Below are positions 10,757 to 21,809 of a stretch of 64,000 nt of DNA, piece by piece. The first letter of the stretch is position 1; every line of letters begins with the position of its first letter. The position numbers and the translations under genes are program-made. The notes beneath the pieces were generated by a model. The model was given only the letters and a program-made list of their open reading frames with translations. It made no database searches and was not told the DNA's origin. The DNA is from Polychytrium aggregatum (Eukaryota > Chytridiomycota > Chytridiomycetes > Polychytriales): NCBI RefSeq assembly GCF_025602895.1, contig NW_026516212.1:496001-560000 (forward strand), in the 5' to 3' direction.

Positions 10757-11476
10757 TTATTCAGGATCGCTCTCGGCCTCATCGAGGGCAACGTCATCCG
10801 ATACAGCATCACGATCAGACATATACGAGTCGTCGTATGTGCTGGCGGTGTCAGCCCATGGCTGGATATACAGTGCGATCGCATCTTGCACCATGCCCGT
10901 CACAGAGACAAATGGTTCAGCTCCAAGTTGAGGGTGATGTGGTCGTTGGGATGCGCCGCTCTGAACGGGATGAGCAGCACTGGATCGATGAACATACGGC
11001 CAGGAGGGTGCTGGATCGTATGCAATGTGAGTGTGATGTTGTTGGTAGTATGAGCTGTCGAATCCTGCGTGTTTGTCTCCCTGACGCATCCATTGTCGGG
11101 GATGATGGAAAGATCAGGAGTTCGAATAGTCGGTTGGATCGGGCTGTCACGGACTTGCGATGGAATTAACACTGGTGTGCGATCGTCGGCTTGCCGGAGA
11201 GGCAGGCTCCCGATCATGCCCAAAGGAAGCGGATGGATCGAGGAATGCTGCACCGGGCAGCGACGACGGCGGATAGCCGTCTTGGGCAGGGATACCTGGA
11301 TGCATGAGATCGAGAGCTGTTCCTGAATGGCACAGATGGAATGATGCAGATGAGGAGAGGAGAGAGGACGGGGAGCGAGAACCAGAGTATGGCCTGCCAC
11401 GACGTGGCTGTCGGATTGGTGGCGCTGCAGTCAGAGGTGACACGGGCTGGTCGGCCTTGTGGAGCGTGTCCGCCAA
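10757..11476 (-). CDS. Possible small hypothetical gene (two exons)
   Basis: A coding-like frame from about 11064 down to a TAA at 10757 has a good acceptor (CACGCAG) and reads as a Tyr/His/Pro-rich, then acidic tail (AESDPE at the end). An upstream Ser/Pro/Arg-rich frame (about 11476-11165) could be joined in the same phase. No convincing ATG was found for the first exon, and no domain is recognised. The composition suggests a disordered protein if real. Confidence 0.3.
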
Positions 11477-12030
11477 TCACGCGCGCGTCAGTGGCAAGGA
11501 CGAGCAAATTTGTCTGGCGGCTTCCAAAAACGGAGGGGACAGTGTCGAACTTCAAACCACCGGCAACCGAGCCAGTGCTCTGCTCGATTTACGGCTGCGA
11601 TGCCGATGGCTCTGGTCAGTCGAGCTGGCAAAAGGAAAGGCGGCTGTTCCGGGCTGGGCCCATGCTGCCTCGAGCAAATTGGTGGTTGGAGCATCAGCCC
11701 GTTGTCGGTGCATTGATCGGTGATGGCAATGCGATGCTGCGATCAACTCTCGGAAATTGCTGATCCACAAGGCTGTTCTTGATTTGAGGCCATTATCGCG
11801 TCTCACCCGCGGGCAACTGACACTTCTTGACACAACGGACGACGCGATTTGGGGCGAAAGAGGGGAAAGGTCACAGCCATGGAGTCGGTGGGGGCGAACT
11901 GTTTTGCTGCCTGGCGGGGCGGGGCAGGAGGAAGAAGTGCGCCACCAAGGGAAAAGCCAACTGAAAAGGGGGGGCTTCGTCTCTACTCCTGCGCTCGGCC
12001 TGACTTTCAGATCCCAACGTGAGGCAGAAA
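11477..12030. promoter_or_regulatory. Upstream region of the SAM-TIR-NACHT gene
   Basis: About 550 nt before the receptor's first ATG. No recognised gene. Contains a purine-rich run and a ggggcgggg-type tract around 11915-11970. Confidence 0.35.
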
Positions 12031-15000
12031 ATGCCTTCCGCAACAGGTTAGTCTTCTTCGACGTGATGACGAGCGCAGACAACACGACACTCACCTGTGC
12101 TGTGTGGTTGCAGAGATGGAGGACTTTGACGAGTTCCTCAGGCAAGCAGACCTGGTCAAATACAGGGATGTCTTCCTGGAGAACGAATACGATACAGTCA
12201 AAGTGGTAAGCGAACTCTGCAGCAGATGTCCTGTTGCATATCGCGGTGCTGACTGTTGGCCGCTTCAGCTGCTCGCCCTTGAGGTGTCTGACATGAAGGA
12301 GATTGGAATGAAGCCCGGCGCCATCAAGAAGCTCCAGATGGCGCAGAAGCAGCACGAACAGACCCATGCCCAAAGCGCAATCCCGGCATCCTCGCAGACA
12401 CACACACCGCCGCCACCCCAGTCCCAGCCCAACGAAGTCGTTGTTCAGGAGCCCACCAGAGTCCTCACTGCCAACGACTACGTTCCAGCGCACCCTCTGG
12501 ATGGCTGGGTCTGCCAGAACAACTTTACGTCTCATGAAGTCTTCATCAGGTGGCGTTGATATCCAGCATCAGAGCGACACCACATTCGCCTGTTCCGCAC
12601 CAACTGACTCGCATGGACTTCCACTTGCTGACCGACCGTCCTTCCTCAGCTACCGGGTCGAGAGCGACGCTGTCAATGCATCGTCGCTGCATGGGACCCT
12701 GGCCACAACCCCTCGAGGCCACACGGCGCTCCATCCATACCTCGACATCCAGTGTCTCTGCAACGGCATGGACTGGGAGCAGGGTTTCATCAACGGTCTC
12801 TACAAGTCCAACGTCATCATCGTCATTCTCTCCGAGGACGGTCTGAAGCGCACCTTCAACGCACATGTCTGGCCCGACAATCAGTTCCTCGAGGTGGGTC
12901 AGGTGCTGATCCTGGTCTCATTCGTCAAACCATAACTCACATTCACTCGTCCATCCACAGATCCAGCACGCCCTCAAGTTGATGCAGGACACCGCCGCCA
13001 CCGACCACCCAGTCATCGTTCAGCCTGTCCTCATGTGGTCCACTCGCAAGTTCGGCGACGAGACCCTCAAGAAGGAGTATTTTCCGCCAGTCAACAAGTT
13101 CCCTGACTTTCCTCCGGCGCACAAATCCAGTCCACTCTTCGATAATCAGCCGATGACTGTCCAGCATACATTCAAGGAGCTGTTCAAACTCCAAGCACTC
13201 AAGGCTGTCGATACAGCCGCTCTCAGACAGTAAGTGTGAATGTCCCTCAGCAGCAACTCATTCCTATTGCTGACTCACATTCTCAATCTACAGCCTGGTT
13301 CCTGCGTTTCGAGAGCTTGTCACCAAGACCATGACTGCTGCAGACCAAGGAGTGACATACCACCAAGGCGGGCCCATCCAGCTCACCGCCGAACAGGATT
13401 CGCTCCTGCGATCCCTCCTCGATCCCGTCGACTCGACTATGGACAGACGTGCACTCGAGGATCTGTATGTCGAGGGCACCCGCCAGTGGCTGTTCGACCA
13501 GACCACCGACTGGGTCAACCAGGACACCACCGACACTGTCCTGTGGGTCAATGCCGTTGCTGGAGTGGGCAAGTCTGTCGCTACTGCCCAGATCGCCAAC
13601 ATCCTCACAGCCAGCAACCAGCTGGTGTCGGCGCTGTTCCTCAAATACAATGACATCCGCAAGAGCGATCCACGAGTGGTGTTAAACACCATCGCATACG
13701 GTCTGTGCAAATGGTACGCACCGATCGGCCGCAAACTGCTCGAAACCAAGGTGACAGAAGATGTAGGCACTGGTAATAGCAGTAGACAGACCAAGCGAGC
13801 CATCACCAAGGACGGCCTCGACAAGATGAGCATCCCCGAGTTGTTCAAGGCCGTGATTGCCGATCCACTCAAAGCCATCGGCGACTACAAGCCCAAGGGA
13901 TCGGTGATGATCATGGTCGATGGACTCGACGAGTGCCATCCCCGCGACCAGCTGCTCAGTCTGCTTGCCGGCCGGTTTGTCGAACTGAACAAGACCCGTC
14001 CGTGGCTCAAGTTGCTGCTGACCTCCCGCCCCGAGGCCGACATCAGGGATGCCTTCCGAGGAGTCCCGACCAAGACGATCGAACCGTCGAGCGAGGACAA
14101 CATCCGCGACCTCCGGGTGTTCATCGACCATCATCTCAGGGACCACCCCAGCCTCAGCGAGTCGGACCGCACCGAGGCAGTCGCCATCCTGCTGGACCAG
14201 TCCAAGACATTCGTGTGGATCAACCTGATCCTCAACACCGTCGATTCAGCAGCCAAGGACGGCCCAGTGACACTCGCCACGATCAAGGACATCAACGACA
14301 GCGCCGCCGATGTCGGGCAGTTGTACAACAAGACATTCGCCAAGATCCACTCGCAGTCGAGCCACCCGGCCGAGTTGGTCACAGTGGTGTCGGCAATCGC
14401 CACGGCCCAGTCGATCCTGACCCCACAGATCATCGCCGATGTGTTTGGACTCGAGATCGGCGTCGTTCGCGAGTGTCTCAAGAGCCTCACTCTGGTCCTC
14501 GATCCAGGCGCCAATGGACTGGATCCCCGAGACAGCCAGTCCACCAACACCGAGGTCAAGTTCAACCACAAGTCGGTGGCGGACTATCTCCTCGGCGACG
14601 CATCGACTGGCCATCCGTGGCATGTGTCGAAAGAGTTCCACATGGTGTTTGCTAAGGGATATCTCGGAGTGATCCTCTCGCACGACCCAGTGGTCAACAT
14701 CTGCGATATCTACGAGTTCCACGAGCGAATGTCTGATCATAATGATGATTATGCCGAGCTCTTGCTCAATGACTTTGATGGCTCTGATGAACCGTATCAC
14801 GATTATGAACCTGAGGAGTACTTTGATCCAGATTACGGTAACTCTCAGCCTGATTACTATGATGAGTACTTTGATCCAGATTATGAAGCCAACGAATACT
14901 ATGACGATCAAGAGTTTGGCCAGGAGGAAGCAATCTCCTATACCGTAAGAAACTATTCCGCGCCTGAGAGGAATGACAACGAAGCCAATCGTGTTGCTGA

Positions 15001-16312
15001 AGTCATTGACGATGATAGTATCTCCGACCTCGAATCGATTGAGATTTCACTTGATCTCGACAAGTTGGTTGCGGAGAAACTTTCGCCGCTTCTCCAGTAC
15101 AGTGCGACACACTGGATCACCCACCTCGCATGGTGTCTCGAGGAAGTGGACGAGTCGAGCCCGGTGTGGCAGTCGTCCGAGTTCAGCGCCCTGAGTGCAA
15201 CCCTGGCCAAGTTCATGTCAAGCCATGTTTTCTTCTGGCTCGAGTGTGCGTCGCTCATGCGCGCCGTCCCGTCGATCACCGAGCAGCTGGCCACCCTTCA
15301 AAAAATTATCAGCATGGCACCCAGAACCATCGTCGACGACACCACGAAGGAGCTGGTCAAGGACACGTATCGATTCATCCGCGAGTTTGCCGATCCGATC
15401 AGTGCGAGTGCACCTCAGGTGTACTACTCGGGGTATGCATTCACACCGAAAGGAACAACGATCTACAAGACATATGCTGCCCAGCTCGAGGACAAGATCC
15501 CGTTTTCGGTGACTGTCGGCGTATCGCCCGTCTGGGATATGAGGGAAATCATCTTCCCTGGACCACAGCAAGATCGTATTTTTGCCTATTCGTCTAACCT
15601 AAAGTGGGTTGTCACCAGCTCAAACGACACCATCAAACTGTGGGATATGACGACAGGCGAGCTGAAACAGATCCTCCAAGGAAATCCAGAACAACTGAGA
15701 TGCGTGTCCATCTCGCCAGACGGGAGCTGGATCGCCTCTGGCTTGGTTGACTCTACGATCAAGGTGTGGGATACCGCCACTGGACGAATAACGCAATCCC
15801 TCAGGGGCCATAACGGTGCACTCAGTGCTGTGATCGTGACATCCGATGGTCGGTACATCATCTCCCAGGATGATCATAATGGCAGCATAGTCTGGATGAA
15901 GCGCAACAACGACTTTGTTCAAGTGTCTTTCACCAACCCTCCATTTGATTCGCGACTATCGAAGCGCATCTCTCGCGGGTGGAAGCACACGGATATGCGC
16001 CACTATGCCGGAGATATCGAGTTCAACTATGCGCCTGGATGGATTCGCCAGGGCAAATATATCATAAGCACTCCAAAACAACTCGTATTTCGGAGTCTTG
16101 CCCCAGAAATCAGTGCGTTCACACCCTCTGGTGGTCTGATCATCTGGAAAAAATTTCAATTGCCAACAATGGTCATCGAGGTAAGCACACTGCTGCGCGA
16201 ATCCCTTGATTTCCTTGATTGCTGACCTTTCGATCTACAGTTCAACTTTGATGAAATCACAGCGCCGCAGCACACCAAAATCAAACCAAAGAGAGCTATC
16301 AGCTTTTGGTAA
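12031..16312 (+). CDS. SAM-TIR-NACHT-WD40 NLR-like receptor
   Basis: Seven exons: 12031-12046, 12114-12205, 12269-12549, 12650-12893, 12961-13229, 13294-16180, 16241-16312; every junction is GT-AG, phases agree, total 1286 residues. Order: SAM domain about 7-60 (FLRQADLVKYRDVF ... EIGMKPGAIKKL); Pro/Gln linker; TIR domain about 120-240 with box 1 VFISYR at 127-132, LDIQCLCNGMDWEQGF where Glu173 sits at the NADase catalytic position, a VIIVILS strand and DNQFLEI (box 3-like); NACHT with Walker A AGVGKS near 390-395, Walker B MVDGLDEC near 508-515 and LLTSRPE; the FNHKSVADYLL winged-helix-end motif seen in fungal NACHT proteins; an acidic Asp/Tyr-rich stretch about 780-848; then only two or three WD40 repeats (LWD near 1084, VWD near 1124). 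Known TIRs of this kind cleave NAD+ or scaffold signalling, and STAND receptors oligomerise on ligand sensing. Inferred role: intracellular sensor triggering NAD+ loss or cell death. No membrane segments or signal peptide. Confidence 0.9.
14816..14883 (+). repeat. Tandem duplication inside the receptor's acidic Asp/Tyr tract
   Basis: The 20-nt word gagtactttgatccagatta occurs exactly twice 48 nt apart, encoding EYFDPDY twice. The surrounding 14730-14935 is markedly AT-richer (gat/tat codons) than the rest of the gene. Third-position identity of the copies points to recent duplication. Confidence 0.75.
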
Positions 16313-17128
16313 CATCCAAACCTGACCTTCAGCCCAAGCCTCCACGAGATTGATCCATCAGTGCGCTTCATATAGGAGCGTTTCGAATATAAATATGTAC
16401 TGCGGATGAGTTCAGATCCGCGATGAACCCTTCTCTTAGATTTAGTTGGCTGTGGGAACGCGGTCTTGAATGCATCTGGCCGATTTTGTGGTGGCGATCT
16501 ATTGGTATTGGTATCACTGGAGTGTCGCGCATGCATTCGACGGCCACTTGGCGGCTTCCTATGGCCTGTGAAGCGATGGTGACGGACCACCCCACTCCTC
16601 TCGGGCCAAACATGCCGTAGCCGGATCATGCCATACCATACAATGTCGACAACGACCGAGCGAGTCGAATCATCTCCCCAGGTTTCCGTGCGTGAACAGG
16701 GAGTGCACGAGGGGGGCAGGTACGACGAGGACCATGTCAATCGACGACATTCAGCTGAATGATCGATCGGCATCATTCGATCCACACAATTCACACAGGA
16801 CATCGCCGTGTTGAGGTGCCCTGTTTCAAAATATGCAAGCTGTATTGAGGTCCAGGCAGCTCGCGTTCTCAAAATTCGGCTTTTCTGCCTTTCTTCTGGA
16901 GTGTATGATAAATACCCCTGTCGTCATCCAGAGGCCGCACCCTCTATCGCCTCTTGTCCTGACACTGTCGCAGCTCCGTTGGCCGCGCCAGTTTGTCCAG
17001 GTCTTTTCTTCGTCTCTACATTCATATCAATATACATCTCGCACAACCATACTCAGCAGTTTGTACATTGAGCGTTTCTTTCATTTGTGGCACTTTGGGG
17101 TTGATCAGCTCCGCTGTTCGGTCGCCCT
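16313..17128. other. Intergenic, convergent 3' ends
   Basis: Between the stop codons of the receptor (+) and the PP2A B'' gene (-). No recognisable gene, RNA or repeat. Confidence 0.55.
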
Positions 17129-20100
17129 TCAGAAGCCTCTTCGGCGACCATTCTTTCTTGCGCGATTGCCCCCGGCTCCGTTGCCACCGGCCAAACTGCC
17201 ATTCCCCTTGCTGGCCGATCTTTGGCGAGAGCGGTTGCTGAGCTGGGAATCATTCGAGGCGAATCCAGCGCCAGTGACCACTGCTGACCGTGATACTTCG
17301 ACGGCAATCGAGTCGATGGCAATAACGTCAATGTCAACACATCTCTGGTCGCGCCGGAGCATGAGCTGCTGGCGGCGTCGCTGTGAATCAATCTCGATCG
17401 ATGCGAGTTCTCGGTAGGTGCGTGTCGCATACTTTTCCCAGCCCCTGTACCCGACACCATCGGCCGAGCGTGTCCAGTGGCAACGGGGTTGGACAAAACA
17501 CATGCACAGCGTTAGCGCCAGTTATCCAGAACCACGGTTGCACAGCACAGCCATGTTGGAGCGACAGATTCTCTCTCCACGAGCCATTTTGCAGCAGTGA
17601 CATACTCGAGCGGGACACGGCCTTTCGAGTCGGGATCGCCAAGTGCCTGGAGGCTACGTGCAGTGGTATCGTCATCTTCATCGTCCATGTAGACACGATC
17701 GTAGATCCGGAAGCCTAGATCCACGAGTCGCCGCAGATTCTCGAGGTGCTTCTGTGTGTCGATGAGCAGATCAAGGAAGAGGCGCGCTGCCGGACGGTTG
17801 CGCTTGAGATCACGCAGATGGATCTGGTACCGAGACTGAGGCTTGACTAAATCGATGCTGGAATCGGCGATGCCCGGCAAGGGTGGATGAGAGGCTGGTT
17901 CCATCTCTGATACGGTTCAGCAGCCCCAGCCACAGCAACTCTCCCGAGGCACTGTATCATTCACGCCGAAGCCGCCCAGGAGGCCGCCGAGTCACATACA
18001 TGACGGAGAAAAAGTCGTCTGTTTTGAAGCGGTCGTTGAGTCGCGGCGACTGGAAGTTCCAGAAGGTCTCAAGCTCCAGAAGGGACAAAACTCCGTCGCC
18101 GTCCAGATCCAGACACCGGAACCAGTACTCGAGTGCAGCGTTGGTTGTCTTGTCCTCAACGGACATGATGAACGCTTGACGGTGGCAATGACGAATGAAC
18201 CAAAGGTAAGTCAGAACTGGATTGGGATGTGGACGTAGTTGAGGGCATTTTCACACTGAACTCTGGCACACACACTTACGGATAAATTCCTTGTACGTCA
18301 TTTTGCCTGTATGGAGTGCTAGCTGCGGCATTGCATAGCCGTCTAAGATCCGCTCAATGACTTTGGGAGAAAGGGCATCACAGCCATAGGACTCCAGGTC
18401 CTCTTGGGCGAGCAGCTGCGGAGCATATTCGGCAACATCAGTCCCAGCCAAAGCAAGACAAAGGGAAGCACAGCGACCAAAGATACACGCCGAGGCTGCC
18501 GGCTGGTTGGATTGAGCATCCTCGACTTGTGCTTGACCCACTAAATACGCAACAGAGGCACACCGGCTATGTCCGGCGGATCGAATACTTGCTCGGATGC
18601 CTTACCATGTCGCGATCTCGATCAAGCTCCCAGAACTAAGACGTTTTTGTTCCATGTGGAGTTAGCGCCGTCCAGCCAGCTGCTCTGCCATCGTCCAGCG
18701 CCAGCCAAAACCACCCATCGTACAATCTCTGTACCACGGACCTGCATGCCGGCCATACCTTGCAGTAAACGACATAGAAATCCTTGTACGAAAACAGACT
18801 TGGCATCTGCCGATAGACTCGTTCAGAGCACATCCATCTTGCAGGTGCACCACCAACCTGCAACATATACACAGACCGTGCAGCGATCGTGCACCCTCGG
18901 CGACGGCCACTTACCAGGGGAGAGACACTGGTCTTGGCAAGATTGACTTTGTTCAAGATTTCGATGATATTCATCAGCCGGAACTCGGCTAGAGTCATTT
19001 GCCCGTTCATGCCTCGGGGTTTGATATAGAATATCCGAGCTACGACAGTATCAACTGGATCGATGGCGACATGAGATCAGCACACAGCATAGCACAACGG
19101 GTCGCCTGCTGCCTCGAGAAACAGGTGTCGCGGAAGGCTTGTGTCTGCTGTGCATTCATGAAAGGGTGTGGCGCCGCACGTACTGTATCGGTCCTGGAAA
19201 TTTGGCGAGGTTGCCAAAAACTCGAACGCCGGGTGGTTTTCAATCACGTCTATGGGCGAGTAGCATGAGCACGGGCCCGACAACAACAGCATCCAGGCCA
19301 ACAGCAAGTAGACTCAGGGCCCAAGTCGATTGCACAACGTACCTCTTGCCACAACTTCCAGATCGGCAGGAAGAAGCACGGTTTGCTCTTGCCCTTTGAG
19401 CAAATTGAAGCCCACTTGGGTGATGTCGGCGGTGGTGTATGCATCGATAGCGCTCAGCACTCTGTGACATTGAGTCCCAGGGCAGCCATGAGAGTTCATA
19501 CATCAGAATACCAACATTAATGAGCCGGCACCAGGCGAGTACAGCAAGCCACAGCCACAGGCACAGGCTCCCGGGCCTTCGCCATGTGTCTACGTCCGCC
19601 GCTACTAACCGATCGACTTCGATCCATCGAACACTTTGGTGAGGGCTGGCGCCAGTGTCGTCTCCGATCCGGACCGGGGTGGCTTCGCGTGCCCGGCGGA
19701 AGAGCGCAAGGGTCAGATACCTGGGCAGCCCTATCGCCGCAGAGACACAGACCAGATCGGACAGGGCCAGACATCTCTCGTCTCCAGTGTCTGAGGAGAT
19801 AAACAGCTGCTTGACCTGTGTTCTCTGCAGTGGCAGCCACACGGCAGCGGGGCACAAAGCGTCGTTACGGTGGAGTTAGAGTTCTGTCGGATGCAGAGGT
19901 CTCCCACGCGACAATCGATATCGATGCAGGCAGTGCTGGTGAACAGCAACAGCGAGATCCTTACCAACTCTTGGCGACGCTCGTCTGAAAGTGCATGCTT
20001 CGAAGGGAAAAAGAACCGCGGGATTCCCTGCAGGGATGGATGGACGAACAGGGCATCCAGGGCCGCCCGCAACAAGCGGATACAGCAGCGTCCGGTCGAG

Positions 20101-20364
20101 AGAAAGCAGGACTGAGTGACCAAGCTCGAGAACAAACGACACCGTTGCTTGCGGGCGCACGAACGACGAAACAGCAGATAGCGCTGCGAGTAGAGAACAG
20201 GGACGCACTTTCACAGGCGGGATGTCTACGCCCGAGTCCTCGGTCGAGGAGCTCTTTGATCCTTGCGACGGGTCCAGCATCATGGCCGGCGACAGAGGTG
20301 GCGCCGTCTCTTGCACACAGCCAGGGCCATCCAGAGGATAGTCGACATCGGGGACGGCGTGCAT
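17129..20364 (-). CDS. Protein phosphatase 2A regulatory subunit B'' (EF-hand)
   Basis: About eleven or twelve exons. B'' (PPP2R3) subunits target the PP2A catalytic dimer and bind calcium through EF-hands. Recognisable pieces in order: first exon 20364-20209 (52 residues), joined in phase to GIPRFFFP (20027-19965, the family's IPxFYFP signature); LGLP-like AAIGLPRYLTLALFRR (about 19830-19700); NHPAFEFLATSPNFQDRY (about 19240); ARIFYIKPRG...MTLAEFR (about 19040-18916); LFSYKDFYVVYCK; FWELDRDRDM (about 18634-18605, first EF-hand region); KMTYKEFI; then EYWFRCLDLDGDGVLSLLELE (about 18130-18065), a complete EF-hand with D-x-D-x-D-x-V-x-x-x-E ligands. Downstream QIHLRDLKRNRPAARLF and GWEKYATRTYRELA match the usual C-terminus. 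The tail after this is Gly/Arg/Asn-rich and ends at 17129. Start at 20364 is the first ATG of the exon leading into IPRFFFP; exact borders of middle exons were not all checked. Confidence 0.85.
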
Positions 20365-21809
20365 TGGAGGCAGTTGGTGGTGCAGGTAAACGATGCGGCA
20401 GACAAAGTGTTGAGGATTTGAAGGCCAATTGTCGGGTGCTGGATGGAGGCCAACTGTCGGGTGCTTGATGGCGAGCTCGAATGCCAGGGAGACGGTTTCG
20501 GCAGAGTGCGTGTTGGACGAGCCAGCGAGCGAGTGGATAGCCGATTTGCTTGTATGGCTCAAGACGAATGCGAGGCAAATGCAGAAGAGGAGCCAGACGG
20601 TGTCGCTGGAGCACTGGGTCTGCGATGGGATGATCCAGGGCCAGAGAGGGGACGGCGACGGAGATACAGCTGGTTGGCTTGGAACAGAGACACTGACGAC
20701 AGGACAGCCAGAAGGCCAACCGATGCGGGTTCCGATACGCAGAATATAAAGCGACGTCGGCTTGCTTGCCCCAGGAGGCTGAAGCCGTCAAACAATGGTT
20801 GGCGAGTGGAGGAAAGCGAACGGGCGAATCGAGGCGGGCCAGAGCAATGCGCTTTGGCTGGTGCTCAGCTGGGGCCAGCAGGTGTGTTGGCGCTGGACGC
20901 AGCGGACGGGCGTGGGCCACGGCGAGGGCAGGCAGGGCCGAGGAAACCCACAGAGGACTGCCGCAGAAGGCTTGCGGGGGCCGCTGTGGGGTGCAGGAGG
21001 CGAGTGGATTGCCGTGCGAATCGAAGGTCGGTCTATGAAAAGCAAGCTCCAGCCCAATCGGCCCTGGCCAGCCTTTGCCTGCGAAACGTGTGTCGCCGCC
21101 GCGCCCATTGGCCCGAAGGGACGCCTGCCGATTGGTCCACCATGCTGCCGGCTCGCGCGCTGGCTGGTCGCTGGCTGGTCGCTGGCGGGTGGGCGGATGC
21201 GACGATTGTCAGCGAGTTGGATGGGGGATTGTCAGCGAGTCGGATGAGGGGATTGCCGACGAGAGGATGAGGGAGGGGGAGGTTGATGGGCAAACAGATC
21301 GAGCCCAACGACCGAGCGGAGCGATGGATGAAGCACAACGGTCTGCTGCCAAGGTCAGCCCAAAGCAGTCGTGTTCGAGGCTCGGCAATACACTTTACAC
21401 ATGGCAAATGGGACACCTGCCCACAACCCATTTGTTAGCGTAGTATGTGATGGCATGCGTCTAACTATGCCATAAGGAATACATCAAATCACTTTGGCAG
21501 CCTCCGAGTGAACACCACCCTCCGAGTGAACACCACCGGTCGCCCTCCGGTCTCCACAATCGACCTGCACACTGTGATCATGTTGCGCGCCGCATTGACG
21601 TCGCGATTCCACACCGTCTGGCGAATGGTCATGGCCAGCGCGCGATAGCATTGAGTAACAAAATATTCGATGAATGGTCAAAAACACGGGTGTCTCGTTT
21701 TTTATTGGATTGATTGTAACATGTCTCGATCGTCTCTGGATCTCGCCAGATCGCAGTGTCGTCGACCACCCAGCAAAGTCCATCCGTAGGCCGTTTGGTC
21801 CGTGGGCTA
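20365..21809. promoter_or_regulatory. Upstream region of PP2A B'' and 3' flank of twinfilin
   Basis: About 1.4 kb. Several short direct repeats occur: gattgtcagcgag twice around 21206-21242 and an 18-nt unit twice at 21501-21536. Open frames on both strands are low-complexity and lack domains. The PP2A promoter should lie in the part next to 20365. Confidence 0.4.
21501..21536. repeat. 18-nt tandem duplication
   Basis: Unit cctccgagtgaacaccac, two perfect adjacent copies, about 270 nt downstream of the twinfilin stop codon. Confidence 0.75.
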
